Source: Isoperla grammatica
Lineage: Eukaryota; Arthropoda; Insecta; Plecoptera; Perlodidae
DNA: 64,000 bases
Assembly: GCA_945910005.1 (NCBI GenBank)
Contig: OX246741.1
Coordinates: 42,066,232 to 42,130,231, forward strand
Direction: 5' to 3'
Translations under genes and position numbers: made by a program
The notes under the pieces: generated by a model
The model's input: the letters and a program-made list of their open reading frames with translations, nothing else
What the model was told of the DNA's origin: nothing
Databases searched by the model: none
Shown: piece by piece, positions 36,901 through 48,905 of the stretch
Layout of the letters: the number at the start of each line of letters is the position of its first letter
Numbering within the stretch: the first letter of the stretch is position 1

Positions 36901-37935
36901 AATGAGTTGCCATCTATGTGCTACTGACAGATCGCGAAATGATTTACAATTGTATAAGTAATGTTTATAACCACAATGCAAACATTCGGTATTGTTAGTA
37001 CCGGTAGTGACATACGTATGTTTATTAGGCTTGCTTTGAGGAATGTCAACCCTTGCTTGAGTAAGCTCTATAGTCTGTGACCTCTTGTCAAGAAAGTCAC
37101 ATAAGCACTTGAGTGTGGAACATTCCGATTCCGATTGTGATGTTTCAAAATCACGCCTAGTTTGCATGTCTAGTTTCCCTAGGGTGAGTTGAATCAGTAG
37201 AAGCTCATGAATTTCGATATTCAAATTGAGCGCTTGAATAGCATTGAGATTGCTTGTAAGTTCATTAACTAACTGTCTAAGTTCATGAGCGGAGTTTGCT
37301 CGTGCATGTGGAAGATTAAGAAGAGTATTGATATGTTTCTGAGATATCAATTTTTTGTTTACGTATCTTTTGACAATCATTTCCCATGCAATGATGTAAT
37401 TAGCTGAGGATAATGGGAGATTTTTGATCAGCTGTAGAGGTTCATCTTGTAATGATGATAGAAGATAATGAAACTTCTGAACATCCGTAAGAGTTGCATT
37501 GTTATGTATGAGTGCGACATATGTGTCTTTGTATTGTGACCAACGAGTGTAGTCACCTGAGAAATCTGGTAGATTTATATTTGGCAGTTTTAGAATATGT
37601 TTGTGTACTTGAGCGCCATTGACAGTGCAGGCATCACTCAACAACGTAACAGGAGCAAATAAGTCGTTTGATTTCGCATTAGTGTCAAAATATAAACTTT
37701 CAAATTCTGATCTATACATTTCATGCTCTGAGTCAGCTTCAGTGTCTTCTATTTCAAGACGTGTTTGTATTTCTTCAAACTGACCATAAATTGAAGAAAG
37801 AGTTTCAAATCTAACTCTGATTGCACTTAGATTTGACTGATTGTCTACGTTGTTTATGAACGTGTGTATGCGTGTAAGCCTAGCCTTGACTACGCCACGC
37901 CGTTTAATTAACTCACTTTTCATTTGGTCATTCAT
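33892..37935 (-). CDS. gag-pol: Gag-protease-reverse transcriptase polyprotein of BEL element 1
   Basis: A 1,347-codon frame starting at ATG 37,935. The N-terminal Gag part has the BEL-type block LPDFSGDYTRW (about residues 120-131). A cysteine/histidine-rich nucleic-acid-binding stretch starts at Cys318 and continues through CANCF and CKCGKKH. The aspartic protease motif LLDSASQ has its Asp at 469. The reverse transcriptase catalytic box is YVDD at 876-879, with both aspartates intact. It is followed by an RNase H-like region (HGFSDASEKAFGA, then TDSTLVLAWIK) and the Pao-type connecting region. The frame ends in a few out-of-frame residues just after GGRL, where related elements continue into integrase. 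The product would act in a cytoplasmic particle that makes cDNA from the element's RNA. Confidence 0.92.
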   Translation of the reverse strand: MNDQMKSELIKRRGVVKARLTRIHTFINNVDNQSNLSAIRVRFETLSSIYGQFEEIQTRLEIEDTEADSEHEMYRSEFESLYFDTNAKSNDLFAPVTLLSDACTVNGAQVHKHILKLPNINLPDFSGDYTRWSQYKDTYVALIHNNATLTDVQKFHYLLSSLQDEPLQLIKNLPLSSANYIIAWEMIVKRYVNKKLISQKHINTLLNLPHARANSAHELRQLVNELTSNLNAIQALNLNIEIHELLLIQLTLGKLDMQTRRDFETSQSESECSTLKCLCDFLDKRSQTIELTQARVDIPQSKPNKHTYVTTGTNNTECLHCGYKHYLYNCKSFRDLSVAHRWQLINSNNACANCFAIDHEVNACEFPSYCKCGKKHSILLHDSKQGPQGQTQINKQLTNTQYSNRTPASMQSNNHFTNHSENNRSTSDASAGSYCSFKAKPTHQVLLATAQVYALNKFRNLIKCRALLDSASQASFITLELANKLQLKKEVSHTSIQGINNTSSTTTYTVSVTVKSTIINHTTKIDCFILPKITGNLPSVPIDCSTWNIPHNIVGLLADPDFDNPGEIQLLIGAEHYYDLLQSNSLIRPGFPTIQETKLGWVLGGRVPGLTLEQSPKPAHTYFVSTEKIDQQLKRFWEIEGIPKPITTKEERDCEHHFLNNTTRNAQGKFIVRLPLKEDGSQLGDSRPQAMRRYQQLERHLNSNSVAKEDYNKFLHEYQELGHMQLVDSAPDETGTCYYLPHHAVFKQSTTSHIRVVFDGSAKSSTGKSLNDLLKLGPTIQDDLCSIVLRFRTHLIAFSADIAKMYRQINMHPDDWNLQRILWRESTNEPIREYQLTTVTYGTKTAPFLATRCLHHLADLEAKNYPKASLILKNDFYVDDCLSGANNLEDALKLQQDLKSLLASGGFPLRKWCSNHSALLESVPEEDREINLPLQFEREDCIKTLGLLWHPASDIFQIINGSTKPQLQQVSLATKRKVLSIISAIFDPLGLISPIVINCKIFLQHLWIERLDWDDVLPVSLNTKWQNIFNQLPTISNIKVQRLVLVTGVITDIQLHGFSDASEKAFGACIYFRSTNNEGHTSIHLLYSKSKVAPLKRITLPRLELCGALLLAKLYNKTVESLHLDINSSFLWTDSTLVLAWIKAHPYKWKTFIANRVTEIQELTANAKWAHIASSQNPADLISRGTSPDILATCKLWWHGPQWLSQDPSLWPISIMQPIALEDMPEQQTSTITLMAIKPKDDIIHTFSRLTKLQRVIAYCIRFCYNSRRPPSERNLSTLSVTELNNSLKACIKLAQGVVYSSEIHALSSSRELSNKSSIKNLCPFLDSEGILRLGGRLQKIFAAIRI

Positions 37936-38220
37936 GGTGCCAGAAACAAAGAACTAGGATAGAACAGAAATGAGAGACAGTAAATAGCTTATCTGAGTTG
38001 TGACGACTGCGACTAGAAGAAGTCTGTCCATGACCGGAGAAGTTCCACGAGAGTTGCAAGATGTACTTTCAGCTGGGGCCCCATGGGAAGGCCGGGTGCA
38101 GATGAACTAGGCCTAGCGTAGGCCTATGCCTAGGCTATGTAGAAGGATAACGAAGGTGCCGTCGACGGTGAATTTAAGAACAGTTTATAATTTCCACGTG
38201 GAAATAATGTAAATTGTATA

Positions 38221-38238
38221 TGCGGCCCGGTGCGACCA
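38221..38238 (-). promoter_or_regulatory. tRNA primer-binding site of BEL element 1
   Basis: On the minus strand, three T's follow the 5' LTR, then TGGTCGCACCGGGCCGCA. A start with TGG is expected for pairing to a tRNA 3' CCA end. I do not assign the tRNA. Confidence 0.7.
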
Positions 38239-38241
38239 AAA

Positions 38242-38662
38242 TGTAGGGGAAGAATAAGAGTTCGGAGGACCAGCACTGAGGCAATAAATAGGTGGACTGT
38301 AAACACTAGGTCGAGTTCAGCAATAATCCGCACATACACAAAATACACTTGAAAGCAAAAGCAATATATTAACACAAATAACACATTACACTTATATTCT
38401 TGAGTTACAATTACAATACATGAATTATGTGTGTTGTACACATGTGAAAATGAGAATAAAAGCAAGAATAATTCTACACGACGCGAGCATGTAAAAATGG
38501 ACGACAAAGTACAAGAATGGTAAAATGCAAAGATCTTAGAAAAGATAAAATAGCTCAACATTCGCTTTCCTCACGCATGGATCCAAAGACATTGAAAGAG
38601 TAAAGTGACAGCTGATGCGATCTGTCGGGCGTAACTAAAATTACAACACATTTGCATGAACA
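38242..38662 (-). repeat. 5' LTR of BEL element 1
   Basis: 421 bp, TG...CA bounded, matching 32,250-32,670 with one substitution seen. Confidence 0.93.
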
Positions 38663-39089
38663 AGCGAAGTCATATGGTAACAGTGGAATTGTAATATTAC
38701 CTCAGAAATCAAATACACCTCATTGATGTGTGTGCATTGTACCAACCTCGAATGTATGTGTGTACCAACCTGTAAGAGGGCGGTATTCTGCCAAGATAGC
38801 GTGAGCTACGTTTCCAAGTAAAGGTCCAAGTTGAGTTATTGTCTTCTTGGGTTTAAATACACACCACAGTAACCATAATACACAATAATTGACATATCAC
38901 TGAGTTTAAAAGTTTGTTTCCAACCTTTACCTTCTTGGCATTTTTCCACGTTTCTTTACGTTACTGGTATAAAAAATAAGATATTGTTTCAGGAAGTATA
39001 CTTTTTACCTACGTTATCAAAAAAATACAAAATAAAAAGTAAAATCCGAAATTTTCCATCTTTGTATATTAGCATTACGTTAGCCCAAT
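38663..39089. other. Sequence absent from copy 1, right of the BEL element
   Basis: This is part of the ancestral block deleted from copy 1. The sequence is AT-rich. No gene is seen; the 60-codon ORF at 38,984-39,166 has no motif. Confidence 0.6.
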
Positions 39090-40870
39090 TTCCTATACCG
39101 ACTTGGGAAAAATTAGAAAAAGGCTTATTACTTTCAGAATCCCTTACAAATGTTATTTTTTTTTAAATACTTCAGGTCCGCTTAAATCCGCCTTGTGTGT
39201 TAGACGCCTTTTTGAAAAATGTCGGCGATTATACTATTCCACTAAATTACTTGTTAGGAGTTCTCCATATAACGCATAATTACATGCATAGTGTTAAACA
39301 AAAGATAATATGTTGTTCAATCATCAAAAATAGCCAAGATTTTAGTTATTGATCATATCAAAATATAAGCAATAAAGTGACCAACCATATATACATGGGT
39401 AATTGTATTTTCATGATTTGCGACATACATAAGAACTGAATAACATCCATAATTAATGCTCCTATGAAACATGAAGCGTATTGTGTCTAGAACACACTTG
39501 CAGAGAATTATTTACATAACTTTAAAAATGTATGAGATACGAAGCTATTGTTTACCTGCTTGTGTCGTGGCCGCCGTCGCCGCCGACAGAGCAAAGTTTA
39601 GCAAAAACCATAGCCCAATCGGTCAGTAATAACACATTATGAGAAAGCGGTTTTGTACACGGTTAAATAAAAATGTAATTGTGTACATTATACTTCACAT
39701 AGAACAAAAAAACAGATGTGCTCTCGTTGCCATTTTAAAAAATGGCGGCGATTACAGTTTTATTTTCAAACCTGCTTTGCGAAGGCTACACATACCATCA
39801 AATGACATGAAGAATCGTAATTAAAAGATTTAATTGGGAGTTTCTAAAAACAGTGGTAATTTGAAAATCATTTGATGAGCGTAGAGAATCTATCAATTCA
39901 ACTGAAATTGCTCATTTTCTCTCTGTGCGCAAATTTGGTTCGTCGTGCACCGGCCAAACTGTCGACGGATTTGGCTGACATTTAAAGCCAACTTAAAACT
40001 TTGAAACTAGACGATGTAAACACATGAACAGCAATATCCGACAAAATACCAAACTTACAAAAAGAAAGTACTGAAAAGTTCGTTTTAATTTTTGTTTATT
40101 AGAAACTTACGGGCGGGTTTTAATAATGTTTAAGGCTCCGGGTAGAAAAGGCCAGGGTAACTCAGCCAGCCGTTAGAGGGAATACAAGGAGACCCAGTCC
40201 TCTACCCCCCCCCCCCCGCCCCTAAAAACGACCACACCAACTCAGTCCCACTTAAAATTCATCCTCCCACTTGCCCGTGCCCCTCCTTTGCCGACTCCCT
40301 TATGTCACAATAACATTCGTTAGTAACCATATACAAAACTGCTTTCTCATAAAATGACCGATTGGGCTATGGTTTTTGTTAAGTTTTTCTCTTTCGGTGG
40401 CACGGTGGCCACGACACATGCAGGTATAAAATAGTTCGTATCTCAAACATTTTATTGTTATGTAATTAATACTTGGCAAGTGTGTTCTTGACACAATACG
40501 CTTCATGTTTTGTAGGAAAATAAATTATGGATGTATTCAGTTATTATGTTTGTCAAAAAACTTAAAATTGCAATTATTTACTTATACATTTGATCACTTT
40601 ATTTTAACATGATACATAACCACAATAGTGCTATCTATGATGATTGTACATAAAAGTACCTTTCATTTAACCCAATTCATGACACTATTTGTTATATGGA
40701 GCACTCTAACAAGTGATTTAATGGAATACTAATCGCCAACATTTTCCAAAACGGCGGCTAACGCACAAGGCGAATATTTATAGTGAATAACCCAAAGTAT
40801 GTTATATAAAATGGCATTTAAAGCAAAAATGAAAAAAATTAGCTTTCTCCTAATTTTTTCCGGGTTCAAA
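39090..40870. mobile_element. Long-TIR element A, both arms present (copy 2)
   Basis: The left arm (39,090 to about 40,100) and right arm (about 40,290-40,870) are imperfect reverse complements over roughly 570 bp, matching at an estimated 70%. Landmarks on the left arm are TCCGCCTTGTGTGTTAG, CATGAAGCGTATTGTGTC, GTGTCGTGGCC and AACCATAGCCCAATCGGTCA. Each recurs reversed in the right arm. The centre has a C13 run (40,205-40,217) against C22 in copy 1. No transposase ORF is seen. The same arm sequence builds element B, so this is a multi-copy family. Confidence 0.75.
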
Positions 40871-41593
40871 TCTAAAATCACTCAACTATTAAATGTATTT
40901 TTAATTCAAACAATTATATTGAAAAATTATGACTTTGAATATTGAAAATAAAGTAACCAATTAAGGGGAATCACTTTCACCCCTAAAACAGGCATTTTCC
41001 CAAAACCACGACTAGATACGATATTGTGACGTAATACACCTCTCCTAACTCCCCTCCATCCCCACTCGGGTGATAGACCTCTACACATGAACCTAAAGTC
41101 ATCAGTCAAGTTGAAAGTGTTACCAGAGAAGGGTAAGCCGGCAGCTCCCGTATTGGCGCGCTACGTAATACTCCTCACCCCGCTCCCCCCAACAGTGGCC
41201 ACGCGGAGCCGTGATTGCGTTCTCAAGGCATGCAGTCTACCGAGCAAGTGGCTGTCTATCACAGGAACTTTTGCTTTTTGTCACCGGGCTAACATCATAT
41301 TATTGATTATCAAATTACAAGAATTATAATAGCCTACTATTCAGTGGTAGATAATTGATAATTACTTTCATGCCTATTATAAAAGTAATGTTTAGGATAA
41401 TTCCATATACATTTCGTTGCCCATTATTTATATTGTACACAATTTTAAATAACCTAGTGTGTAGTGGTATCTCCAATTATCAACCTACTTATTTGAGGGG
41501 AATTATATTACCCAGGCCACAGTAATATCACAATAGAAATCCATTTCTGTACGTATAAGCAATGTACCAAGTTGCAGAGCAAGTGATTCATAC

Positions 41594-42160
41594 AATTAAA
41601 GTCGATCGATGAAGTGAACTACCCATCCAATACAACAACTAAACTATTCAAATTAAATGGACATGAAAAAATACTTTTTTTATTCTAAATTATGAATTTC
41701 AAGAATTATTACATATGAGTAGCATTTAATACTGAGCTTCTTGAAATTATATATTTTTTTTTATTAATAAAGTATATTTATAGTTTCTAATTTGAGTAGA
41801 TTTGACGTAAAATTGACACACCAACGCGAATACCTCGAAAACGGATCGCGTTCGACCATCTTTTTCAAACGTATTCATGTAAGTCATGAAGTTATCTACA
41901 TTTAGGATGAAAATTTGTTACAATATATTACTTTTTGAAGGTGCTACGCAAAGTTATACGATTGAAAGTGTAGGTTTTTGTTCAGTTACAATGTATAACA
42001 TAGGGAACTCTAACGCATTTCAACACTCAATAAATAAAACACTAATAGCGGTAGGTGCATATTTTTTTCTACAATATTCATAAGCTTAATCTCAACTTGC
42101 ATTACATACAATTTGAATGATTTATATTACATACACAGTTATCATCGATCGACTTTAATT
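41594..42160. repeat. MITE-like unit with 19-bp inverted ends (copy 2)
   Basis: Duplicate of 7,817-8,383, with the same perfect 19-bp inverted ends. Confidence 0.5.
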
Positions 42161-42874
42161 AGTTTTACAAAATATATTTACGTCCACATATATAAATATT
42201 CCACGCCTTTCTTTGATTGCTCACACTTGTATCACGCCAGTCATCAAATGTGCGAAGTGGGGTAGCGAACCTGTGACAATACCCGGTGCCTAAAAGTACC
42301 CACCACAATAATTTTGGATTGTAGGGAGGAAGTCGGGGGGCGACTCCCCTGTAAAGGCCCGCAGATAATTATTTTGGGGTCGTTCTAGCATCGATTTGGT
42401 GCGTTTTACAAGAAAATAATCAATATGATTGTGTAGATGCTGACTTGCTTACTATCATTAATAAAACTAAAATTTCCACATAAATGTTAGGAATGAAACG
42501 ACACTATTTAACTTGGAATACGCCTCCGCAGGCTCCACCTTAATAAGAAAATAAATAAAAATAATAATAATACAAATAATTTTATTCTTCATCATCTTGA
42601 TAACAGTGGTTTTCGTGGTGTGGTTTTTCACCATACGAAGAGCGAATGCTAGGATGGGTAGAACAAAGCGGCTACGACCGTACATACAAATCATATAGAT
42701 CATCCACACTTAGTTTCGGAGAAAACAATAATTAGTAAAATGATATTATATTTAATTAGTTTTAAATAGAGTTCACCAAGGTAAGTGCATGAAAGTACTC
42801 GACATTTATGTCCGTACAACATGTTCATACCGGTTTTGACCGAGCTTGTAAGTATTACCATTACAACAATAAAA

Positions 42875-43057
<183 letters not shown>

Positions 43058-43149
43058 ATTATTATTATTTTTATTAGTATTATAAATATTTTTATTATTA
43101 TTGTATATATAGTGGGGCATATGTATGCTGTATTTTAATACTGGAGTAA

Positions 43150-46145
43150 TTTTAGATTTTAACCCGGACTAAATTAGGAGAAAGCTGATTTTTTCAGGAT
43201 CGCTTACAAATATCATTTTATATAACATACTTCGGGTCCACTTAAATCCGCCATGTGCGTTAGCCGCCATCTTGGAAAATGTTGGCGATTACAGTATTAC
43301 ACTAAATCCCTTGTTGTGAGTCCTCCATGTAACATAAAATAACTTGAGTGTTGTCAAAATGAAAGATAATAGTACACCTAATTATGATCAATAGTGAAAT
43401 TTTAGTAATCTATAATGTTACAATAGAAGGAAGCAATTAAGTGATCGACCGTATAAGTGGATAATTGTATTTTAAAGAGTTGCGATACAACTAATAACAT
43501 ATTCATAATTTGTGTTCATACAAAACGTAAAGCTTATGCTGTTTAAAACACACGTGCCAAGTATTATGTACACAACTTTAAAAATAACGAGATACGAACT
43601 GTTGTATATCTGCATGTGTCGTGGCCGCCATCGCTACCGAAAGAGCAAAACTCATTACCTTAGCCAAAATTGGTCAGTTAAAACACATTAGGAGAATGTC
43701 GGTTTTTACATATGACTTAAGGATATAATTATACCTCACTTAGAGTAAAGTCACACATGTGCTCTTGTCGCCATTTCGAAAAATGGCATGGAATGGCATG
43801 AAAGACCATTACATGAGGAATCTTAGTTAAAAGATAAGATAAGTCATTTCTACAAACAGTGGAAAAATTGTAAGTTATCAGATGAGCGTAGCGAATGTAT
43901 CAATCAACTCAAATGGTTCATTCTCTTAATGCGCGAATTTTGTTCATCTCGCACCGATCAAACGGTTCGACGGATTTGACTGACATTTTAGGCCAACACT
44001 TTTTACTACTCAACCTGACAATGTCAAGATGAACAGAAATTTCGTCAAGATGCCAACCTATAAAAAATAGATTACCGAAAAATATAAGTTTTAATTTTTG
44101 TTAATTGAAATGCTGCCGCTGACATGAGCCCAGTAATATTCTTGGAATTATCTTTAAAAGTGATCTCTCGTTTGATAAACATATCACAGCGCAGTGTGCT
44201 ACGGCGTATGGACTCCTACGTTCTTTATATACTTTTAAGTCGCTATTAAATGAAGATATGAAAGTCAAGTTAGTAAATGCTTTAATTATTCCCCTATTTG
44301 ATTACGGAGATGTTGTGTACATTGAAATTAAATCACACCTGTCAGATAGAATTCAAAAAGCTCAGAATGCAGTTATGCGTTTTGCTTGTAGGATTAGGAA
44401 ATATGATCACATAAGCCCTACTTTTCAAAAACACAAGTTATTAAAAATGAAGCAACGTCGTATGCTTCATTATTTGTGCACCATACCTAGAGTAATAGAC
44501 ACCAAACGTCCCACCCTACTATAAATACTACACTCGTCATCAAAACCTTGAGATACCGTTGCACCGTTTGTCGAGTTCTGCTTCCTCTTTCTCAGTTCTT
44601 GCCCCAAAGTTATGGAACGAACTCCCTAAGTCTGTTAAGCAGTATGTCAATAGTCCACACCTTTTCAAGAAATATTGTAAACGCCATATTTTCCAAAATA
44701 ATCTGTTCATTTAAGTATTGTGATTGAAGATTTAGCGGATAATTGTGTTGTATGTTTGCCTGTCTATTATATAGATATACTTTTTGTTTGTCCTTAGTAA
44801 TGTACCTGAGTAAATTGTGTTTGTTTTGATTTGTCTATTTTGTATTAATTAATTAATCTCATTATAAAGTAAACTATCAATCGTGTTTATTATGTTCATT
44901 AATTAGCAAAATGCAAGTATTGATTGTTTATTATATATTGTTAAACTCAGGACATTGGTAGGCCTAAATAATAAGTGGTACCTAATTGGTTTCAAGTAAT
45001 TTGGGATTGTCAACCAGCTGACAATGTTGTTTGCTTGTATGTTTAGTATATGTTACATGTTATGTTTTATTTATGTAATACAGCTGAGTCAATCGTGTTG
45101 ATTGGTTTGTCTATTTTCTTCATTAGTAATTTCATTATAAAGAAACTGTGAATCGCGTTTACTGTATTATGTTTGCTAAAAAATTACCGCTCTTAAAGTG
45201 AAGCGGGTGTCAATCGTGTGGCATGTATTGTTTACCTTTTACATTTTGTATATCTTTCCTTTTTTTTCTAATGCATCAGCGTAGTTTTTAAGTATGTGAG
45301 TAAGTAAATGATAAGTGTTACCAAATTTGTTTCAAGTAATTTGATTGTAAACCAGCTGACAATGTTGTTAGTTTGTATGTCTATGATTTATTACTTGTTT
45401 TGTTTTATTTCTGTAATCTGAGCCAATCGTGTTGATTGGTTTGTCTATTTTTTACATTAGTAATTTCATTATAAAGAAACTGTTAATCGCGTTTATTGTA
45501 TTATGTTTGTTAAACTAGCGGGTGTCAATGGTGTGACATGTTTTGTTTACCGTTTACATTTTGTATCTTTTCTTTTTTTTGTCTATTGCATCAGCGTGGT
45601 TTTAAGTACGTAAGTTTTTTAGTGATGCACGTCAATCATGATGATTTTAAGTATATTCAGTTGTAAAGCACCTATTAATTATATTCTTTATGTGCTACAC
45701 ACAGTATGAGGTGTTTTAGTGTTAATCTAGAAAAGTTATTATAATGATTAGACTAATTGTCATTTTTTGTATTTTGTAACTAATCACGGAAGCCATACCA
45801 TATACCGTGCAAGGTTAGGTGGAAGAGCGAGCAACATGCTCGAACCTCACCGTTTTGTAAAATGTACACTGTTTTACAAATTAAGTCCATTTATTATTTA
45901 TTATTAATATTATTATTATTATTACATGAAAGCTCACGTTATTTTATGTTATATGGAGGAATCACATCAAGGGATTTAGTGTAATACTGTAATCGCCGTC
46001 ATTTTCCAAGATGGCGGCTAACGCACAAGGCATATTTTGGCGGCCCCGAAGTATGTTATATAAAATAGTATTTGTAAGCGACCATAAAAAAAACATTTGT
46101 CTCCTAATTTTGTGGCCTAATCGGTATAAAAAATTGGGCTTAAAG
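43150..46145. mobile_element. Long-TIR element B with nested LINE (copy 2)
   Basis: Duplicate of 9,280-12,265. The left arm covers 43,150 to about 44,112, and the right end about 45,925-46,145. The inverted boxes GCCGCCATCTT (43,263-43,273) and AAGATGGCGGC (46,008-46,018) mark the two arms. Confidence 0.7.
44113..45925 (+). pseudogene. 5'-truncated LINE, reverse transcriptase C-terminus (copy 2)
   Basis: Duplicate of 10,241-12,047. The same open stretch leads to the stop at 44,522-44,524, with the same frameshift before the LWNELPKSVKQ block, the same 340-bp repeats in the 3' UTR and a TAT-rich tail (about 45,893-45,923). The reverse transcriptase fragment lacks the catalytic palm. Confidence 0.8.
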
Positions 46146-46149
46146 AACC

Positions 46150-46395
46150 ACAGTATAAAGCTGCGTACACACGGCGGATTTTGGCCTCACGACGATCTCA
46201 AAGCGGTCAAACGGATGGAATGATCGGATGAAAATTGGATGGAAATCTCTCGTGTGTCCAGTCTTGAGGCGATCGTACGACGATCAGTTCCAATCTCTGC
46301 CTTGTCAGAAAATTAGCTGCGTACACACGGTGGATTTTGGCCTCACGACGGTCGTGTCGTAAGGACAAAATCCACCGTGTGTACGAAGCTAAAGA
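46150..46395. repeat. Hairpin MITE-like unit (copy 2)
   Basis: Equivalent of 12,281-12,540. GCTGCGTACACACGGTGGAT at 46,317 pairs with the downstream ATCCACCGTGTGTACGAAGC. The loop region differs by indels from copy 1. Confidence 0.65.
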
Positions 46396-46534
46396 TGATT
46401 AACTAATTAAGGTTTTGTTCTTTAACTACCATACCACGTCAGTGTGGCGCAGATTCAATATTGTGGCTCAAGGGTCTAGAGTTGTATCGCATGTTTTTGT
46501 TGTTGTTGTTGTTGTTGTTGTTGTTGCTGCAGCA

Positions 46535-46642
46535 ATGAACGCCCAGTGGCTGTGGTCTGTGCTTGCAATGCTGGCGGTGTTCCTCACGGGCGAGCCTAGT
46601 ACTCCAATGAATTGGCTTATATGTAAGAAACCAAAATGTTAA
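46535..46642 (+). CDS. Possible small secreted peptide ORF (copy 2), doubtful
   Basis: This is a 35-codon ORF starting MNAQWLW with a hydrophobic segment at about residues 5-17 and ending KPKC, with AATAAA at 46,730. It corresponds to 12,669-12,779. The N-terminal 17 residues differ by a single Ala/Val change. The segment between the hydrophobic core and KPKC is rewritten, but the frame and stop are kept. A (TTG)n tract followed by CTGCAG lies just upstream. No family was recognised and no splice partners were identified, so expression is unknown. Confidence 0.25.
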   Translation: MNAQWLWSVLAMLAVFLTGEPSTPMNWLICKKPKC

Positions 46643-46841
46643 ACAATTGAGGATAGAGTTTTGTGCAGAGCCACTTCAAACCTGTAATGCGATACTTATA
46701 TCGGTGGATTGTTACTCATGGTCTTAAAAAATAAAACAACTTAAAATGTAGAAAATCCTCTTTATTAGATCTTCCAGCACTACCGGTCAGTCACTCGCCA
46801 TGACAACTCATTACCTGCTGACAAGCCTAAACTAACCACTC

Positions 46842-47632
46842 ATGCAGCTGCCCGCAGCCGCCCTCAGGGGGAGCCTCCTCGTAATTGTTGCAGCTGCGTG
46901 TGTCACAACCTATTACAGGGCACACCACCCTTGCAGCTGCTCGCAGCCTGCCACAGGGGGAGCCTCCTGGTACTTGTTGCAGCTGTGTGTGTCACAACCT
47001 ATCACAGGGCACACCACCCTTGCAGCTGCTTGCAGCCTGCCACAGGGGGAGCCTCCTGTTACTTGTTGCGGCTGTGTGTGTCACAACCTATCACAAGGCA
47101 CACCACCCTTGCAGCTGCTCGCAGCCTGCCACAGGGGGAGCCTCCTGGTACTTGTTGCAGCTGTGTGTGTCACAACCTATCACAGGGCACACCACCCTTG
47201 CAGCTGCTCGCAGCCTGCCACAGGGGGAGCCTCCTGGTACTTGTTGCAGCTGTGTGTGTCACAACCTATCACAGGGCACACCACCCTTGCAGCTGCTCGC
47301 AGCCTGCCACAGGGGGAGCCTCCTGGTACTTGTTGCAGCTGTGTGTGTCACAACCTATCACAGGGCACACCACCCTTGCAGCTGCTCGCAGCCTGCCACA
47401 GGGGGAGCCTCCTGGTACTTGTTGCGGCTGTGTGTGTCACAACCTATCACAGGGCACACCACCCTTGCAGCTGCTCGCAGCCTGCCACAGGGGGAGCCTC
47501 CTGGTACTTGTTGCGGCTGTGTGTGTCACAACCTATTACAGGGCACACCACCCTTGCAGCTGCTCGCAGCCTGCCACAGGGGGAGCCTCCTGGTACTTGT
47601 TGCGGCTGTGTGTGTCACAACCTATCTTAGCC
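46842..47632 (+). repeat. 89-bp satellite array 2, about 9 units
   Basis: The same 89-bp unit as 12,980-23,222, in the same orientation, starting after a homologous left flank. It ends at CTATC, followed by unrelated sequence that leads into the palindrome. The first unit (CCGCAGCCGCCCTCAGGGGG) resembles the first unit of array 1. Confidence 0.98.
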
Positions 47633-48479
47633 TGGTCACAGCCAAGCCAGGTGTCATTGTTAAAAATAGCAATCGTTTGATGTAGTTAAATTTTTCAATT
47701 TCTCAATTACTTTTTATAGTGCTTTGCATAACGCTCGAAAAAGGCCTGGTCGGTATAAAATTTGGGTCAAAGGATGGCATATATAAAATGAAAGCTTGAG
47801 ACGAGTTCTTTTTAAAAAACCATGATTTACCTCTGGCAAATCCAGCTTTCTATGTCAAAACCAGGGTCAAAGGTCAAATTTGTAATTTTTTAAATAATTT
47901 TTAATTATATAACGAAAAATGTTTGCAAGTTTAAAAATACTCTTTTAGTAAGATAAATGTATAAAGTTTATTTTAAAAAAAGTTTAATTACCCACTTACC
48001 TTTTTTTACCTTGATTGGGGTCAATTTCCTCAAAATGGGTATTTTTTTAAATTTTCTTCGATTTATTGGCCAATATTCATTATATCAACGTACTTTCTCA
48101 TAAATACGTTAAAATGAATAGTTCTTTTTGTTATCACATTGTGTTTACGGGATTCATTCAAAATGGCGGTCAAAGGTCAATAGGTAAGTATCGTCAAACT
48201 AGGTCTAGTAACTAAAATATTACTTGTGGGTACTCTAAAGACGCAGAATTTTAACTGCAATTACAATAACGAATAATAATATCATGTTTTAATCGTAAGA
48301 GGATGTAATTATCATATAACTTATAAACTACTTAAGATTGTTACTGAATTTCTAAATTATGTCCTCAGACATCAGGGTATTCTTAAAAGGGTGTGCAACT
48401 GCAACAAAATACATTTTTAGAAAAGAGCATGACCATGCTGAGATACGTGATATGATACTAGTTTTATGTTACATCTACC

Positions 48480-48905
48480 TAAGCAGTCACTGTCCAAGTT
48501 GTCAGACTAATCAACTTCTGACTCACTGGAATTCTCATGCTGGCTACTGGACCTGGTACTGGTATTTGTACAATCCTTCAGCTTACAAGCGTGGGGACAC
48601 TTTTATTGATTGGCCAAACACTCACATGTCGGCATCTTGCAAACACGGCAACAGTTACAGGCTAGGAGGTCTATAACGATCAAAGGTACTGGAGTTCCAA
48701 TCATCCACTCGTTGCTCAGATCTCCTTCTGCCGTGGTTTCTCATCCATAGCCACGCGGATCAGGAACTTCAGGGTTGGCGTCCAAACAACGTATCCAGAC
48801 CGCTGTTTGGTGGTTAGCTCGCAGCCGCAGGGTTTGAAGCAGTAGACAATCGTTTCAAGGTGGTAGCTGATTAGACTTAATATCATCACATTTCCTTTCA
48901 AAAGC
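48480..48905 (-). pseudogene. Cysteine-rich ORF remnant, left arm of the palindrome
   Basis: Read from the palindrome axis outward, this arm encodes pieces of a protein tail. A stretch before it has CFKPCGCELTTK. Then comes LLACNCCRVCKMPTCECLAN, a TAA stop, and KCPHACKLKDCTN followed by an acidic Ser/Glu end. The C-x-C-C-x2-C-x5-C-x-C spacing, with further CxxxC pairs and a Ser/Glu tail, resembles the cysteine-rich tails of uncharacterised proteins linked to invertebrate mobile elements. That link is from memory of the pattern, not a search. It is broken by a stop and frame changes. The opposite-strand ORF 48,359-48,676 (105 codons) is probably its shadow. Confidence 0.4.

Larger units (their letters stand above)
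32250..38662 (-). mobile_element. BEL/Pao LTR retrotransposon 1, full length
   Basis: This is a 6,413-bp minus-strand element with two 421-bp LTRs in which I found one mismatch (C/G near 32,523 against 38,515). Its gag-pol order is Gag, protease, reverse transcriptase, RNase H-like region, integrase, which is the BEL/Pao order. A primer-binding site lies just inside the 5' LTR. The flanks share (A)AGCG (32,244-32,248 and 38,662-38,666), consistent with a 4-5-bp target duplication, although the boundary is ambiguous by one base. The coding region is broken once by a one-base frame change at an A6 run. The near-identical LTRs indicate a recent insertion. It is missing from duplication copy 1. 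Confidence 0.93.

Noticed and set aside
48359..48676. 105-codon plus-strand ORF as a gene
   Set aside because: The mirrored copy and the cysteine pattern lie on the opposite strand of the same arm. The ORF is most likely antisense to the remnant.
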